Source of the DNA: Piliocolobus tephrosceles
Lineage: Eukaryota; Chordata; Mammalia; Primates; Cercopithecidae
Direction of reading: 5' to 3'
Length of the DNA stretch: 64,000 nucleotides
Assembly: GCF_002776525.5 (NCBI RefSeq)
Contig: NC_045437.1
Span: 138,276,186 to 138,340,185 of the forward strand
Below, one piece after another: positions 45,097-56,460 of the stretch (position 1 is its first letter; each line of letters begins with the position of its first letter). A program made the translations under genes and the position numbers. The notes below the pieces were generated by a model. It saw nothing but the letters and a program-made list of their open reading frames with translations, was not told the origin of the DNA and did not search any database.

Positions 45097-45841
45097 GCTC
45101 CAGAGAGTGAGAGCCATGGAGTATTTTTGAGCATTTAGTGAAATAATCAAAGTTGTGCTTCAGGAAAACCATTCTGACAGCAAATTCAGAATAGAGTGAA
45201 AAGAGAGAACACCACATTCAGCCAGAAAGATGTAACTGGGGCAGAAGATGATGAAGATGCGTTGAGTGGGGAGGAGTCGATGGGGAGTGTCAGTAACTTT
45301 CCTTTTGGACTATGGGTACCTCTGCAGCTCCTGTCTCCCCATCAAGGATGGCAGGCATTAAATCCACCCCAACCACTGACCCTGCCACATACATACACAC
45401 AAAGAAAGTCATGATTATTTGGTGGGTCAGAGTCCAAAAAACTGATTGAGTTGCTCTTTCTGGAGATGGTGCTCTCAAAGAGACACACAGACTTGATACC
45501 ACTTCTTGGAGGATCTCTCTCCAGCCATGTCCACATCTCTGGATGTCTTCTTTTTTTCTGGCAGAGTAGTCAGGCCTGAGCTTTATCTAGCCTGGAAGAG
45601 CTCGAGGAGACAGTGGGAGCAGGATGCTGTCTTTCCATTGATGTCTGCTTCTTTCTTTATCAGCAGGTGGAAGTTTTCATAGTGTTGAATGGGCAGACAC
45701 CTAAGTTTGGAGGGAAAGTAGGTCATTTGGACTTCCTTCACTTTCCTCCGGGCTGCCTCTGGCCTCAACAAGAGGACACAAACACCTGGCCCAGTTCATT
45801 CTTACTTTGGAGTTTAAGTTCAAAACCAGCTACTTACAGTG
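45097..45841. other. Mostly unique DNA
   Basis: 45145-45230 has vague antisense L2 text ('AAAACCATTCTGACAGC'). No gene recognised. Overlapping minus frames at 45290-45536 and the plus frame at 45613-45954 (which runs into L1 antisense) show no family resemblance. Confidence 0.4.
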
Positions 45842-45855
45842 TTATTTTTACTTTT

Positions 45856-46390
45856 CTTTTTAATACTTTAAGTTCTAGGGTACATGTGCACAACGTGCAG
45901 GTTTGTTACCTATGTATACATGTGCCATGTTGGTGTGCTGCACCTGTTAATTAGTCATTTACATTAGGTATTTCTCCTAATACTATCCCTCCCCCCTTCC
46001 CCCACCCCACAACAGGCCCCGGTGTGTGATGTTCCCCACCCTGTGTCCAAGTGTTCTCATTGTTCAATTCCTACCTATGAATGAGAACATACAGTGTTTG
46101 GTTTTCTGTCCTTGTGACAGTTTGCTCAGAATGATGGTTTCCAGCTTCATCCATGTCCCCACAAAGGACATGAATTCATCCTTTTTTATGGCTGCATAGT
46201 ATTCCATGGTGTATATGTGCCACATTTTCTTAATCCAGTCTATCATTGATGGACATTTGGGTTTGTTCCAAGTCTTTGCTATTGTGAGTAGTGCCGTAAT
46301 AAACATACGTGTGCATGTGTCTTTATAGCAGCATGATTTATAATCCTTTGGGTATATACCCAGTAATGGCATGGCTGGGTCAAATGGTAT
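45856..46390 (-). mobile_element. L1PA-type 5'-truncated L1 tail, antisense
   Basis: L1 3' end from 'TACTTTAAGTTCTAGGGTAC' to 'GGGTCAAATGGTAT'. The 14-bp target duplication TTATTTTTACTTTT is perfect (45842-45855 and 46391-46404). It lacks the extra 'CGTCAGCACCCATCAATTC' block of the 9.7- and 30.6-kb copies, so it belongs to a different, probably older L1PA subfamily. Confidence 0.93.
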
Positions 46391-46404
46391 TTATTTTTAC
46401 TTTT

Positions 46405-47254
46405 TTTTTTTTTCAGGAAGCTTATCAAAAGAGAAATAACTGGGTAAAAGCAAGGGTTTGTATACTCCTGGGTCCTCTGGCCTTGTATCATCACATAAAC
46501 CCTAACCCCTTTCTATTGCTGCCCAGTATCCCCTAGGTGCTATTACTCCACTTGCCAGGCAAGCCAGCCCTACTGGTGAGTAATAGGAAGAATAACCTGA
46601 ACTAAACTTCTGGACAGTGCAGAAAATGGTTTAAGTACATACTTTCTTCAATTTCATCTTGCCTCTCTTCTGGTACTCTTCCTGTCCCCCTACCGTTCCA
46701 GGCACAAATACACACATGTCATTGAATGAGTTACCATGAGAGCTGGAGAAAGGAGAAAGAACAAACCACTCCCAGCATGTGAAATCTTCATAGCTTCTGA
46801 AAATGAAGAAGGAAAGGCATGTGGATTCCCACCCTGAGCCATTTTCCCAAGGCAGTTTCTTTCTAGCCCTCCACCCTCCAGGCAGATACATTCACCTTGT
46901 TAATAATTCCACCTGCATCAAAAAACATTACCTTCATGACCGGAAAATAGCAGCCTCATTACTGAAACCACAGCCTGCAGTCAGATGGATTTTCCCATAG
47001 GCCCCCAAACCTTTCCATTTTATTACCATGTCACTCCTCATTTTAACAAATATTAATCACAAAGATACATTTTTCTTGGGCTATGGATTTAAGTGACCTT
47101 TTCCAAGCACTTGGTAAAGGTTGGTTCAGGTGAAAAAGAATGATTAAGTTTGCAAAGTTGGGTTTCTATCCTAATTTATTTATGCAGAAAGAAGGAATTG
47201 TGTGGCTTGTTGCAGATTTCAAAAGCATGTTATGGACACATTCCTTTTGTGGTT
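46405..47254. other. Unannotated stretch
   Basis: No repeat or gene recognised beyond T-rich sequence at the start. Minus frame 46631-46891 (86 codons) shows no family resemblance. Confidence 0.4.
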
Positions 47255-47495
47255 AGGATGTGGTAAAGCATACTGGATAAGGGACTGGAGTTTAAATCAC
47301 CCTAGTTTCAAGCGTGGCTCCACTACTTACTGGCTGTGTGACCTTGGACAAATGAACTCAATTTTCTGACCCTCAGTTTCCCCATTTCTAAAGTGGGAAT
47401 ACTTCCTCCCAAAATGGCTGTAGAGCACAAATAACACTGAAGCCAGTGCCTGACTCACAGAAAGTGCTCAATAGTTCTTAGCCAGTGTTTTTGTT
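47255..47495 (+). mobile_element. MIR, sense, near full length
   Basis: 'CCACTACTTACTGGCTGTGT', 'GACCTTGGACAAATGAAC', 'CTCAGTTTCCCCATTTC' and 'AGAAAGTGCTCAATAGTTC' make this one of the best-preserved MIRs in the window. Confidence 0.85.
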
Positions 47496-47554
47496 CTTTT
47501 CCCCTGGTTAAATGTGTCACACACACTTTATTAAAACAAGGCCTACTCACACCC

Positions 47555-47667
47555 TTTCTGAAAGAGCTACAAATAAAACTACTGTTTTACCCAGGAATCC
47601 CATTACTGGGTATCTACCCAAAGAAAAATAAATTGTTCTTCAAAAATATACCTGCCCTTGCATGTTT
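47555..47667 (+). repeat. Orphan internal L1 ORF2 fragment, duplicate of 42294-42407
   Basis: 113 bp from TTTCTGAAAGAGCTACAAAT to CTTGCATGTTT, with only about six substitutions and one deletion against 42294-42407. The two share unusual departures from typical L1 text (GAAAGAGCTACAAATAAAAC, CCCAGGAATCCC, AAATAAATTGTTCT). It has no tail and no target duplication, and unrelated DNA lies on both sides. This fits copying from the nearby L1 rather than retrotransposition. Confidence 0.8.
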
Positions 47668-48184
47668 CTCCTTCCTCTTTCCTGCTGCTTACAAAAAAAG
47701 GCCCAGTGTTTGCTCTAATGTTTTTGTTTTGTTTCAAGATTCTCTGAAATCTGTAAAGGGAAAAGCAAATTGTTTTCTCTATTTCTCTATTTCTGTTAGT
47801 GTTGAGTGGATTTCTCTCTCACTTTGAAGGCTTTCTGGATAGAGAAGATAAATTATTGATTAGGGTCAGAATATCCCTGGTAAAGAAGAAATTCAAAGTA
47901 CGTGGCTCTCTTGCGCAAAGACCATGCTTCAGTGGAGCTTGGGAACTGTTGCTTGTATACTGGTCTGGGCTGTATAAATTCAATGTCACTCTCTGGCCTC
48001 CATCCCCTCTTTTGACCAGCAGCCTGAAATACACCAGAAACCTGGTCTAGGGCACAAGTGTGGATTATACACAGGAGAAAGAAATCTTGTTAGCTTTCAT
48101 GAGGATACAAGCTATTACTGTGGTCTTGTGGGTGCTGAGCTCAAAGCATTAAGTCCACAAACATACGTTAAGGATGACGAGAGG
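47668..48184. other. Unannotated spacer
   Basis: No repeat or gene recognised; frames on both strands at 47799-48050 mirror one another. Confidence 0.4.
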
Positions 48185-48310
48185 TAAAAGAGTACAAGGC
48201 TCAGTGTCAGGGGGCCTAACTTCTAAATCCAGGTCTGCCACCAAAGGACAGTGGGACAAAGACCAACTCACACTCAATCTCTGCCCTCAGGTTTTTCAGT
48301 TATTAATGAA
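48185..48310 (+). mobile_element. MIR fragment, sense
   Basis: 'AAGGCTCAGTGTCAGGGGGC' and 'CTAAATCCAGGTCTGCCACC' fit the MIR core; degraded further on. Confidence 0.5.
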
Positions 48311-49129
48311 GACTTTAGATTGATGTCTTCTGGGGCCCCTCTTTGCTCAAAGATCCTGTGTCTATACTAGTAGATTCAATACTTGTATAAAAGCAAAAGT
48401 ATATAACCTTTGCTTTTTAGGAATTAATTAGTAAATGCAGTCTTATTATATTAAAAGGGAAGACCCTCATCCATGTTGGAAAACTTCCATCATATACCAG
48501 TTAAGTTCTTTGCTGGCAACAGACACTACTCTTAACTCTCTTGTGAAAAAGAAGAGCTCAATGGGATGGCATGGGGTAGTGTTTGGAACTGGAGGATGAG
48601 TTAGAGTTTTATGAATGTCATGGACTTATGAAGTCAGGAAAGAAGAGTCTAGAGTTGTCCATAGAAGGAATTCATGAACTGTTTTTTCTCAAACAGGCTT
48701 ATGATAACCCTGTTCTAACTTCTTGCTTTTCAACCTGACTACAGCAAGAGTGTTCCCATCATGCATTAAGCTTTAGAGGAGAACATGGAAGGAGAACATG
48801 GCTGGTCTGGCTTGGGCCACCTGCCCTCTCCTGTGGTAGGGGAGTGAAGGGTCATATGACTGGCAACCCCTCCAGAGACACATAGAGAGAAGGGCAAATC
48901 TCTAGAGGTTGACAAAAGGGAGTTCCTATGCAGCCTGATGACAGATGAGTAAATTTACCTTCCACCAAGAAGGCATGGACACTGAGGGTTTTGTCCTCCA
49001 GTTACCAGAAAAGGGAAAATGTCTGGCATGTTAAGCTTGAAACAGGTCATTACTGTCATGTTATAAGCAGGTTTTCTTGGATAGTTTTTCTAAGGAGAGC
49101 ATCTACCCCAGGCCACGCCCTCTGTTTGG
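48311..49129. other. Unique DNA, no gene recognised
   Basis: No repeat recognised and no convincing frame. Confidence 0.4.
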
Positions 49130-49312
49130 CCCTTGACTTTCAAACTTCTGAGAAACAGGCATTATTAGCTTCTTTATGAGCAGAAACCAAGGCTTTGTGA
49201 GGCTGAGCTGTCCAAGGCTACACAACAAGCACAAAGTAAAGTGGGATGGGAACCCACGTTTGGCTCCGAAGTCTGACCCTATTCACTGTATTCTGTGCTG
49301 ATAGGGTAGGGG
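49130..49312 (-). mobile_element. MIR, antisense
   Basis: 'GAGCAGAAACCAAGGCTTTG', 'GAGCTGTCCAAGGCTACACA' and 'GGGATGGGAACCCACGTTTG' are reverse-complement MIR. Confidence 0.6.
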
Positions 49313-50238
49313 AGCAGAAATGTTTTCCAACCTCTGATGAGGAAAGACCTGGAATCCTAAGGGCTGGGATGCAAATTTTTGTGTGGGTCTTTCTCAAGCA
49401 GAATACTCTTTCCAAAGAGGAGAGCCTGTAGGCAGAGAAATAATTTCAGAGAGGAGGGAGGAGATTTAAGCCCTCATCCTTTATGAAACACTGTTCATCC
49501 CTCTTTGGTTGCTTTTACCAATGCTTTGGAAGTTCATAGCCTTTGATAAATAAAAAGAAGACAACTATGATTTTTAAACTTTAAAATTGGAGAGAGAGAA
49601 AAAATGCAATAATCTTTCAATCTTCTCCAATGCTACTCTTTACGGTTAATTTATGTTCCAGAAGGAACTAGATTGAATAAGAAAAAAAACATCTAAAACC
49701 CATCTCAAAAAGCTGGAAGTTATACATTCCTTCTCCTGAAAGGTAGTTTCTATTTCTGCTTGATTCCTATGAAGTAAAGATGAATAACCTCAAGGTTTCC
49801 TTTTCTCAAATATGGTGTTTAGCCTTCCACATGTGGCTTTTGATTGAATCTGTGATTTGTCTCTCATTGACTTGAGCCCCAGAAAACACCACTGCAGTGA
49901 CAGGCCTCTTGTGCTTTTCCAACTGGTAGACTAAATAATCCAAATTTTCTCTTTCAGATTAAAAAAAACAAAACAAAATCTTAAGACCACAGAGCACAAG
50001 GGATTTTTTTTCAAACTCACTATCAGGAATAAAGGGTTTTATAATATTAAAACAAACACACTCACACATATCTGTGTGAGTAAGTGTGTATTCCTCAGTT
50101 TTGAGTCTGACCCACTGGTACAGTGGCTGTCAGAACCACTGAGTAGTGAGAGCTTGTGGCAACATCCAGGCCCAGGAGGAACACCTTCTATGATTGATTG
50201 CTAGTTTCTGCTATGGTCACAGACATGGGAGTGATAGA
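49313..50238. other. Unique DNA with a small perfect hairpin
   Basis: ACTCACACA (50060-50068) and TGTGTGAGT (50073-50081) form a perfect 9-bp stem with a TATC loop. There is no T-run typical of a Pol III stop right after it, and no gene or repeat is recognised. Confidence 0.4.
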
Positions 50239-50247
50239 ATGTTTCTA

Positions 50248-50579
50248 AGGCTGGGTACACCTGTAACCCCAGCACTTTGCAGGGCTGAGGCAGGCAGATT
50301 AAGTTGAGGACAGGAGCTTGAGACCAGCTTGGCCAACATGGCGAAACCCCATCTCTACTAAAAATACAAAAAATTAGCTGGGTGTGGTGATGCATACCTG
50401 TAGTCTCAGCTACTTGGGAGGCTGAGGAATGAGAATCACTTGCACCTGGGAGGCGGAGGTTACAGTGAGCCAAGATTGCACCACTACTCTCCCACCTGGG
50501 CAACAGAGCAAGAGTCTGTCTCAAAAAAAAAAAAAAAGAAAAAAAAAGAAAGAAAGAAAAGAAAAAAGGAAAAAGGAAT
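50248..50579 (+). mobile_element. AluS-type, sense
   Basis: From AGGCTGGGTACACCTGTAAC to AGTCTGTCTCAAAA, with an A-rich tail degenerating into GAAA repeats (50521-50579). Target duplication ATGTTTCTA is perfect at 50239-50247 and 50580-50588. The 107-codon minus frame is Alu antisense. Confidence 0.94.
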
Positions 50580-50762
50580 ATGTTTCTAGTATTCGTTAAC
50601 TAATATAGCAAGATTCAGATTCAAAATATGTAATATGAAAGTCTAAAAATCTATTAAAGGGAGATGGGAGAGAAAATGGCAGAAAAGTAGACCTGCTGCA
50701 TACTGTCACCAGAAAAGACCCATAACTGTCCCTTTTCCTACAGTAACAGCTTTTTTGCCTTA

Positions 50763-51123
50763 TGATATGGTGTAACCGTGACCCCACCCAAAATCTCATC
50801 TTGAATTGTCATCCCCATGTGTTGGAGAAGGGACCTCATGGGAAGTGATTAGATCATGGGGGCGGTTCCTCCATGCTGTTCTCATGATAGTGAGTTCTCA
50901 TGAGATCTGATGGTTTTATAAGGGGGTTTTCCCCACTTTGCTCTACATTTCTCTCTCCTGCCACCATCTGAAGAAGACATGTTTGCTTCCCCTTCTGCCA
51001 TGATTTTAAGTTTCCTGAGGCCTCCTCAGCCATGTGGAACTGTGAGTTAATTAAACCTCTTTCCTTTATAAATTATCTAGTCTGGGTTATTTCTTCATAG
51101 CAGCTGGAGAATGGACTAATACA
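50763..51123 (+). mobile_element. MST/THE1-type ERVL-MaLR solo LTR, sense
   Basis: 361 bp from TGATATGGTGTAACCGTGAC to AGAATGGACTAATACA. Diagnostic phrases are 'CATGGGAAGTGATTAGATCA', 'GTTCTCATGAGATCTGATGG' and 'TTAATTAAACCTCTTTCC'. Ends TG...CA are intact and no internal region is present. Confidence 0.88.
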
Positions 51124-51280
51124 TCCTACCACTCCACTATTCCTGTCCTTTAAGTCTTTAGAGCTTTGAGGAACTTCTAAAATCCTGAGAGGAGAGTGAT
51201 TGCTTAAGTTCTTTCTGTTATCTGGACATTTATCAGTGCACACCTTAATTATCAGCTAGCACTTTAATCAGCCGCTAACA

Positions 51281-51453
51281 CAGTTGTTCTCAAACTCTGC
51301 TGCATGTTACAATCACCTGGGGAACTTTTAGCTCTCTCAATACTCAGGCTACATCCTAATTAAATCAGAATGGCTGGGGAATGGAGTCAGGCATGGGTAC
51401 TTTTTAAAGATCCTCAGGCAATTTCAATGTGCAGCTAAGTTTGGGAACCATTG
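51281..51453 (+). mobile_element. MER20-type hAT-Charlie MITE
   Basis: 173 bp from CAGTTGTTCTCAAACTCTGC to GTTTGGGAACCATTG, with 'TACAATCACCTGGGGAAC' and 'CAATTTCAATGTGCAGCTAA'. Confidence 0.8.
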
Positions 51454-51959
51454 ATTTAAGATCTAAACAAGCAGTAGAGACGCTGCCCAGAAAGCCAGAA
51501 GTAACAAATGGGTGGGGGCACTAGAACCAAAGTTCTGGTTTATACTCTGGTACCCAATTCTGGAGGAGTCAATGAAAGGCCCTCATCTGAATACCTCTAA
51601 AGATTCCTAAGCACATATTTAAGAAAGCAGCACTTGTGCAGTAAAAAGTCACTGGCTTAAAAGACATGGGAGAGACTTCAATTATAAACAGATATACAAA
51701 GCTTTAGATAGACTCATGAATGACAAGTGATCTTGTATTAGAATCATGAAATGTCAAAGCTAGGACAAGTGCAAGATACCATCAAATCCAACCCATTCAT
51801 CTCATAAATGAGGAAACTGGAACCTAGAGAGAGAAAAGTGCTTATGGTCACTCACTAAATTAATGGTGGCTCTAGAACTTTATACAATGTCTTCACATCC
51901 ATGTCCCACTATTGATTTCACTGTTCCACATTGTCACTCTGCTTTTTCTTTAGGACCTA
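51454..51959. other. Unannotated spacer with MIR-like scrap
   Basis: 51785-51880 ('CATCTCATAAATGAGGAAAC', 'TGGAACCTAGAGAGAG') is a probable antisense MIR fragment. No gene recognised. Confidence 0.4.
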
Positions 51960-52845
51960 ACATGTCCAAAATGGAACTAGTTATTCCCATACCCCAAACC
52001 CAGTCTTCTCCAACTACCAAGGGTCTTGCTCAAATTTGTGGTGGTCATCACTGATTTATCCATGCCCCTTCCTCCCTACAGTCAACCCATCAGCAAGTCT
52101 TTCAGTGTCTGCCTCAAAATATACTATCCATCTGTCCACATCTTACCATCTTTATTGTCATCATTCCTATTCAAAGCCACTCAACTCTTGCTTGAATCAT
52201 TGTTACAGCCTCTTAACTGGGCTCCTGTCTTTCCTCTCTGCTCCCATGCTCCACACAGGAGCTCCATTTGTATACTCAAAACACAAATCAGATTATGGAG
52301 CTCCCTTGCTTAGAAAATATTTCAAAGGGTTCCTACTGCACTTAAAATTCAAACTACTTCCTGGGGCCTATAGACGCTGGAGGGTTTGGGTTCTGTCTCT
52401 CTCACACCTCAGCTAAGAACACTCCCCACCTACTAAGCTTCAGTGACACTGTTTTCCTTCCATTCTTAAAACCTTCTGAATTCTCTCCAGCACCAGCTCT
52501 TCTGCCCATGATGTTTCCTGCCTGAAATGCTGAAATGCTGCCTTCTCCCTACCCTGACTCCTTTTGCCTGACTGGCTCTTTCCCAGTCTTCAGAACTCAG
52601 GTTAAAGGGCTCTTCTCTTTCACTGAGGGCCCTAAGTTAGGTATCTCTCTATTAAGCCTCATTTTGGCCCCACCTTAGCTCCTTTATAACATTTAATAAC
52701 ACCTGTAATTATTTCATGTATGTATTTGTTCTTAATTATTCTCTTCTACTAGAATATGAGCTCCACAAAGGCAGGGGGGAAAATGTGTTTATTTATTGTT
52801 ATATTTATTCCTGGCATCTAAGAGAATACCTGTTCATTGGAGAAA
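51960..52845 (+). mobile_element. L2 LINE 3' portion, sense
   Basis: Long L2 copy: 'GTTACAGCCTCTTAACTGGG', 'TCCTACTGCACTTAAAATTC', 'TTTGCCTGACTGGCTCTTTC', 'AGAATATGAGCTCCACAAAG', ending near 'TGTTCATTGG'. The overlapping 95- and 126-codon frames are chance frames within the decayed L2. Confidence 0.8.
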
Positions 52846-52861
52846 GGAAGGAAGAAAAACA

Positions 52862-52972
52862 AGGAAGGCAAGGGAAGTGAGGGGGAGGGGAGGGGAGAGG
52901 GAAAGGGAGGGAAGGGGAAGGGAAAGGAAAGGGAGGGGAGGGGGAGGGAAGCAGAGATGAGAGGAGGGAAAT
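52862..52972. repeat. GGGGA/GGGAAA purine tract
   Basis: About 110 bp of almost pure A/G on the plus strand with many runs of three to five G. It is compatible with G-quadruplex or triplex formation. The Pro/Ser/Phe-rich minus frame (52805-53035) is its low-complexity translation. Confidence 0.9.
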
Positions 52973-53190
52973 GACATTATCATGACTTAAATTGTCTTCT
53001 TGGAATCTTCCAGACAGTGCTGGATAAATGGCCAAACTAGAACTAGAACCCAGGTCTCCTGATAGCAGTACTAATGTTCTTTACTCATATTATGCCACTG
53101 CTTAAATGAATTAAGGACAGCTTGGACACTCACAATCTCTTGGTGCCCCCAAGGAGGTAGACACCTGGCATGACAAAATTCTGACTTTAT

Positions 53191-53494
53191 TTATTTATTT
53201 AGAGATGTAATTTCACTCTGTCATCCAGGGTGGAGTGCAGTGGCATGATCTCATCTCATTGCAACCTCCGTCTCCTGGGTTCAAGCGATTCTCATGCCTC
53301 AGCCTCCTGAGTAGCCAGGATTACAGGTGTGTGCCACCACACCCAGCTAATTTTTTTTTTTTTAATTTTTTTTTAGTAGCGACAGAGTTTCACCATGTTA
53401 GACAGGCTAGCCTCAAACTCCTGACCTCAACTGATCTGCCCACCTCAGCCTCCCAAAGTTCTGGGATTACAAGTATGAGCCACTGCACCCAGCC
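53191..53494 (-). mobile_element. AluS-type, antisense
   Basis: From AGAGATGTAATTTCACTCTG to GCCACTGCACCCAGCC. The middle A-rich linker (as T) is expanded and interrupted near 53350-53373. Probable flanking duplications are imperfect (TTCTGACTTTA versus CTCTAACTTTT). Confidence 0.9.
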
Positions 53495-53564
53495 ACAGCT
53501 CTAACTTTTTAAATCAAAGTGGCTATGAAGCATTTCAGCAGCTCTGACTAGAGCTTTGGCTACA

Positions 53565-53730
53565 GCATGCGATAAATGCAGAAGTACTTGCTCTTGTTTC
53601 AGTTCTGGCTCTGCCATTTCTTGTGTGATCTCTCTGAGCCTCAAGTTCCTCATATGTTAAATGGGGATAATAAGCCCATACTGCCTATCACTAGAATAGC
53701 CATGAAGGATAAATGAAATCTTGGTAAAAA
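53565..53730 (+). mobile_element. MIR, sense
   Basis: 'TTCTGGCTCTGCCATTTCTT', 'CTGAGCCTCAAGTTCCTC' and 'TTAAATGGGGATAATAAG' are MIR core. Confidence 0.75.
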
Positions 53731-53884
53731 GAATATTTGGAGACCTCACAGTATTGTCTACATCCATCAGAACAATTGCTATTGTTGCTAATACTATCAG
53801 TTTTATGATTTACAAAACATTCTGCTCTCTTCTCCTAGCCCCAGCATTTCTTCTTTGTGTAATCATAATGTTTATGATGAGAAT

Positions 53885-53952
53885 AAAGAGGAGGAGGAAG
53901 AAGAAGGAGGAGAAGGGGAGGGGCCGTTGTTCAGGGAGGAGAAGGGGGAAGG
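53885..53952. repeat. GGA/GAAG-rich purine tract
   Basis: Degenerate (GGA)n/(GAA)n run with one pyrimidine-containing break (CCGTTGTTC). The frame through it (53721-54032) encodes a Lys/Arg-rich low-complexity block and is not a gene. Confidence 0.8.
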
Positions 53953-53959
53953 ATAGTCA

Positions 53960-54178
53960 CCTCTTACTGGTTACCTTCTATATACCAGAGTCTTTACAGG
54001 TAGTAATTCTAATCTTCACCTACTCCCTATGAGGTATTATAATTCTCATTTTATAGGTGAGAAAAACCAAAGCTCAGAGGTAAGTTAAGTAAACTTCCTC
54101 ACACACACAGTAAGTAAATAGCAAGCTGGGATTCAGATGCAAGTCCACGTAACTCCAAAGCCCCTGTTTTTTTGACTA
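53960..54178 (-). mobile_element. MIR, antisense
   Basis: 'CTCATTTTATAGGTGAGAAA', 'AGCAAGCTGGGATTCAGATG' and 'CACGTAACTCCAAAGCCCC' are reverse-complement MIR. Confidence 0.75.
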
Positions 54179-54404
54179 TGCCTTGCTATCTTCCTGAATT
54201 AATAGGAAAAGTATCTGGGCAGGAGTAAAAAGTAAAATCAAGCCACATCAATACTCAGGCTGCAGCTACATTTATGGCTGGCTACTGATTGCTGAATTTA
54301 CTGCCAAAGTGGCTATAAAAAATCATTTTAGACAAAGAACAGTGGGAGAAGTGATCATGTTTGCAAATGGTCCACTGATCTGGCCATGTTTATACAAACT
54401 TTTT

Positions 54405-54660
54405 TTTTCACTGTAGTAAAATATACACAACACAAAATTTACCACTTTAACCACTTGAAGGTGTACAATTATATGATATTAGTACATTTAGAATGTTGTG
54501 CAACCATCACTACTATCTAGTTCTAAAATTTTCAACACCTCAAAAAGAGACCCCATAGTATCCATTAATCAGTTACTTCCCAACATCCCCACCCCACTCC
54601 CAGGCAACTACTAATCTTCTGTCTCTATGAATTTATGCAATCTCTCTTAGTTCCTTCTTG
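54405..54660 (-). mobile_element. L1M-derived fragment, probably antisense
   Basis: 'TAGTAAAATATACACAACAC', 'TTGTGCAACCATCACTACTA', 'CTCCCAGGCAACTACTAATC' and 'TTCTGTCTCTATGAATTTA' form a common block that I associate with old L1 3' sequence. Family assignment uncertain. Confidence 0.5.
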
Positions 54661-54954
54661 TTCAATGTACCAGGATAAGACCCCTGAAGGATTGCTGTTT
54701 CAGAAAACAGCAACTCCCTTGCTGGTCAAGGTTCTGCTACAGCACGCTCACCTGGCTCCCCAGGGGCCACCTGCTAAATACCTAACTCAAGGGCACAAGA
54801 GCTGGTGAAGAGTCAGCTCCTTCCCTCAAGGGAGCCATTATGCCAGCAATTGAAGATATCTAAGAACATCAATGCCCATTAGAAGCTGTCCAGATCTCTG
54901 CAGACAAGCCAGCATTTCAGGAACAGAGGTGGGCAGGACTGCAGGGGAACAGTG

Positions 54955-55160
54955 AAACAAGCAAAGACTTTGCAGTTAGAGCTGAAGTTGTGTCTTGAAA
55001 CATCCATAAGTTAGTTATGTGACTTTAACCAAGTCACTCTACCTTCCTGAGCCTCTGTTTGCAAAACTGTATAAACTGATATGGTAAAACTTAACTGGTG
55101 AGGGTTTGGGGGGAAGTTAAAGGGAGATTAAACAAGGCACTTAACATGTGTTTACTCTTA
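54955..55160 (+). mobile_element. MIR, sense
   Basis: 'GTTAGTTATGTGACTTTAAC', 'CAAGTCACTCTACCTTCCTG' and 'GGCACTTAACATGTGTTTAC' follow MIR. Confidence 0.7.
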
Positions 55161-55619
55161 CTTTAATTATTGGAGATCTGTCAATTCAAGAAGTAGTTAT
55201 ATCTACTGCACATGGTCTGAAAATTAAATGATAAAGACCTGTCTTTATCATGTGGGAAGACAGACAGGCATTATATTGCTTCTACTGAAATGAAAAACAA
55301 ATCTAGTAAGTTTTGGTCAAATCTTGGTTTCATTCCTCTCTGTGGACACAGGTCCAGGGTCTGAAACCAGGGTCCCCTGACCAGCACTTTCCTTAAAGGC
55401 TTCCATTTACCTTTCTTTATATTGAAGAAAAATAATATTAAACATTAGCATTGCTATTACTACCACTTTCAGTCTACACTATTTTATGTGATGGAAAAAA
55501 TAAATTATTAAAAACAAACCATGATGTAGACACTGTGCTAGGTTTATTTCAAGAGTTACTTTTTACGTGCTAGGCACCGTTCTGGGTACTGAGGTGAAAA
55601 GATCAATAAAACAAGAATA
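55161..55619. other. Unannotated spacer
   Basis: 55565-55600 ('CGTGCTAGGCACCGTTCTGG') is a short L2/MIR-age scrap. Otherwise unique. Confidence 0.4.
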
Positions 55620-55832
55620 ACGTAAGCAGACAGTCTTGATTCCAAATCCCCTCTACACTAACCAAATGACTTTGAACAAGAGTTACTTCATCAAAGCTCA
55701 ATTCGTTCCTCTATATAATAGAGATGATAATAGTACTAACTTCACAGGTCATTTTGAGGACAAAGTGAGATAATCTATATAAAGTATTTGGCACAGTGCA
55801 CCAAGTAAGCACTCAATTAATGTGGGCTATTA
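55620..55832 (+). mobile_element. MIR, sense
   Basis: 'CCAAATGACTTTGAACAAG', 'CTATATAATAGAGATGATAA' and 'TTGGCACAGTGCACCAAGTA' then 'CACTCAATTAATG' cover core and tail. Confidence 0.68.
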
Positions 55833-55904
55833 AAATTATAGCATATTTTTTAATAAGGAGCAAAGACAATAATATACAAAGATGAGCTCTGTTGGGCAAA
55901 AATC

Positions 55905-56460
55905 TCTGGGAGCCTGAGTTCAGAATCATATTCAGGAGAAGGTGATATCTTCTAGGATGAATATAAATTAGCGAGATGGAGAGGGAAGATCATTCCAAGA
56001 GGAGCGAACAGCATAAGAAGATCAAGGAGGGCACGGAGCAGCGCCCTGAGTGACAGGAGCGATAAGTAGCATGGAGGGAGGGAGTGAGAGGTAGGGAAAG
56101 TGGAACCAGATGAGGGTGGGTTCTGGGCTCCGGGGCCCACACTAAGATTTGGCTGATATCCTGAGGGCAGTGAGGGACCACTCAAAGGTTTTAAGCAGGG
56201 GAGCAACATGCTCTGCTCTGCCTTTTAGAAAGATCCCTCTGGCAGTTGCACATAGGGTGAATTTAAGAACAAGAATTCAGGAAGCAGGGAGACCAATTAG
56301 GAAGCTGTGAGAATAGTTCAGATGAGAGGTGATGGCAAACTGACCTAAGTGAATGGGAGCAGAGACAAAGAGGGAAAATACCATAATGAAAATATTTAAA
56401 GATGATTCTAAAAGATGTGGAGACTGATTGGATTAGACATTGAGAAAGAGGTTGCCTGGA
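55905..56460 (-). mobile_element. L2 LINE, antisense
   Basis: Reverse complement of L2 3' text: 'AAGATCATTCCAAGAGGAGC', 'AGGTTTTAAGCAGGGGAGC', 'AGAAAGATCCCTCTGGCAG', 'GGAAGCAGGGAGACCAATTA'. The overlapping minus frames (55952-56209, 56263-56625) are chance frames. Confidence 0.7.

Noticed and set aside
52805..53035. 76-codon Pro/Ser/Phe-rich minus ORF
   Set aside because: It is the translation of the GGGGA purine tract and is low-complexity.
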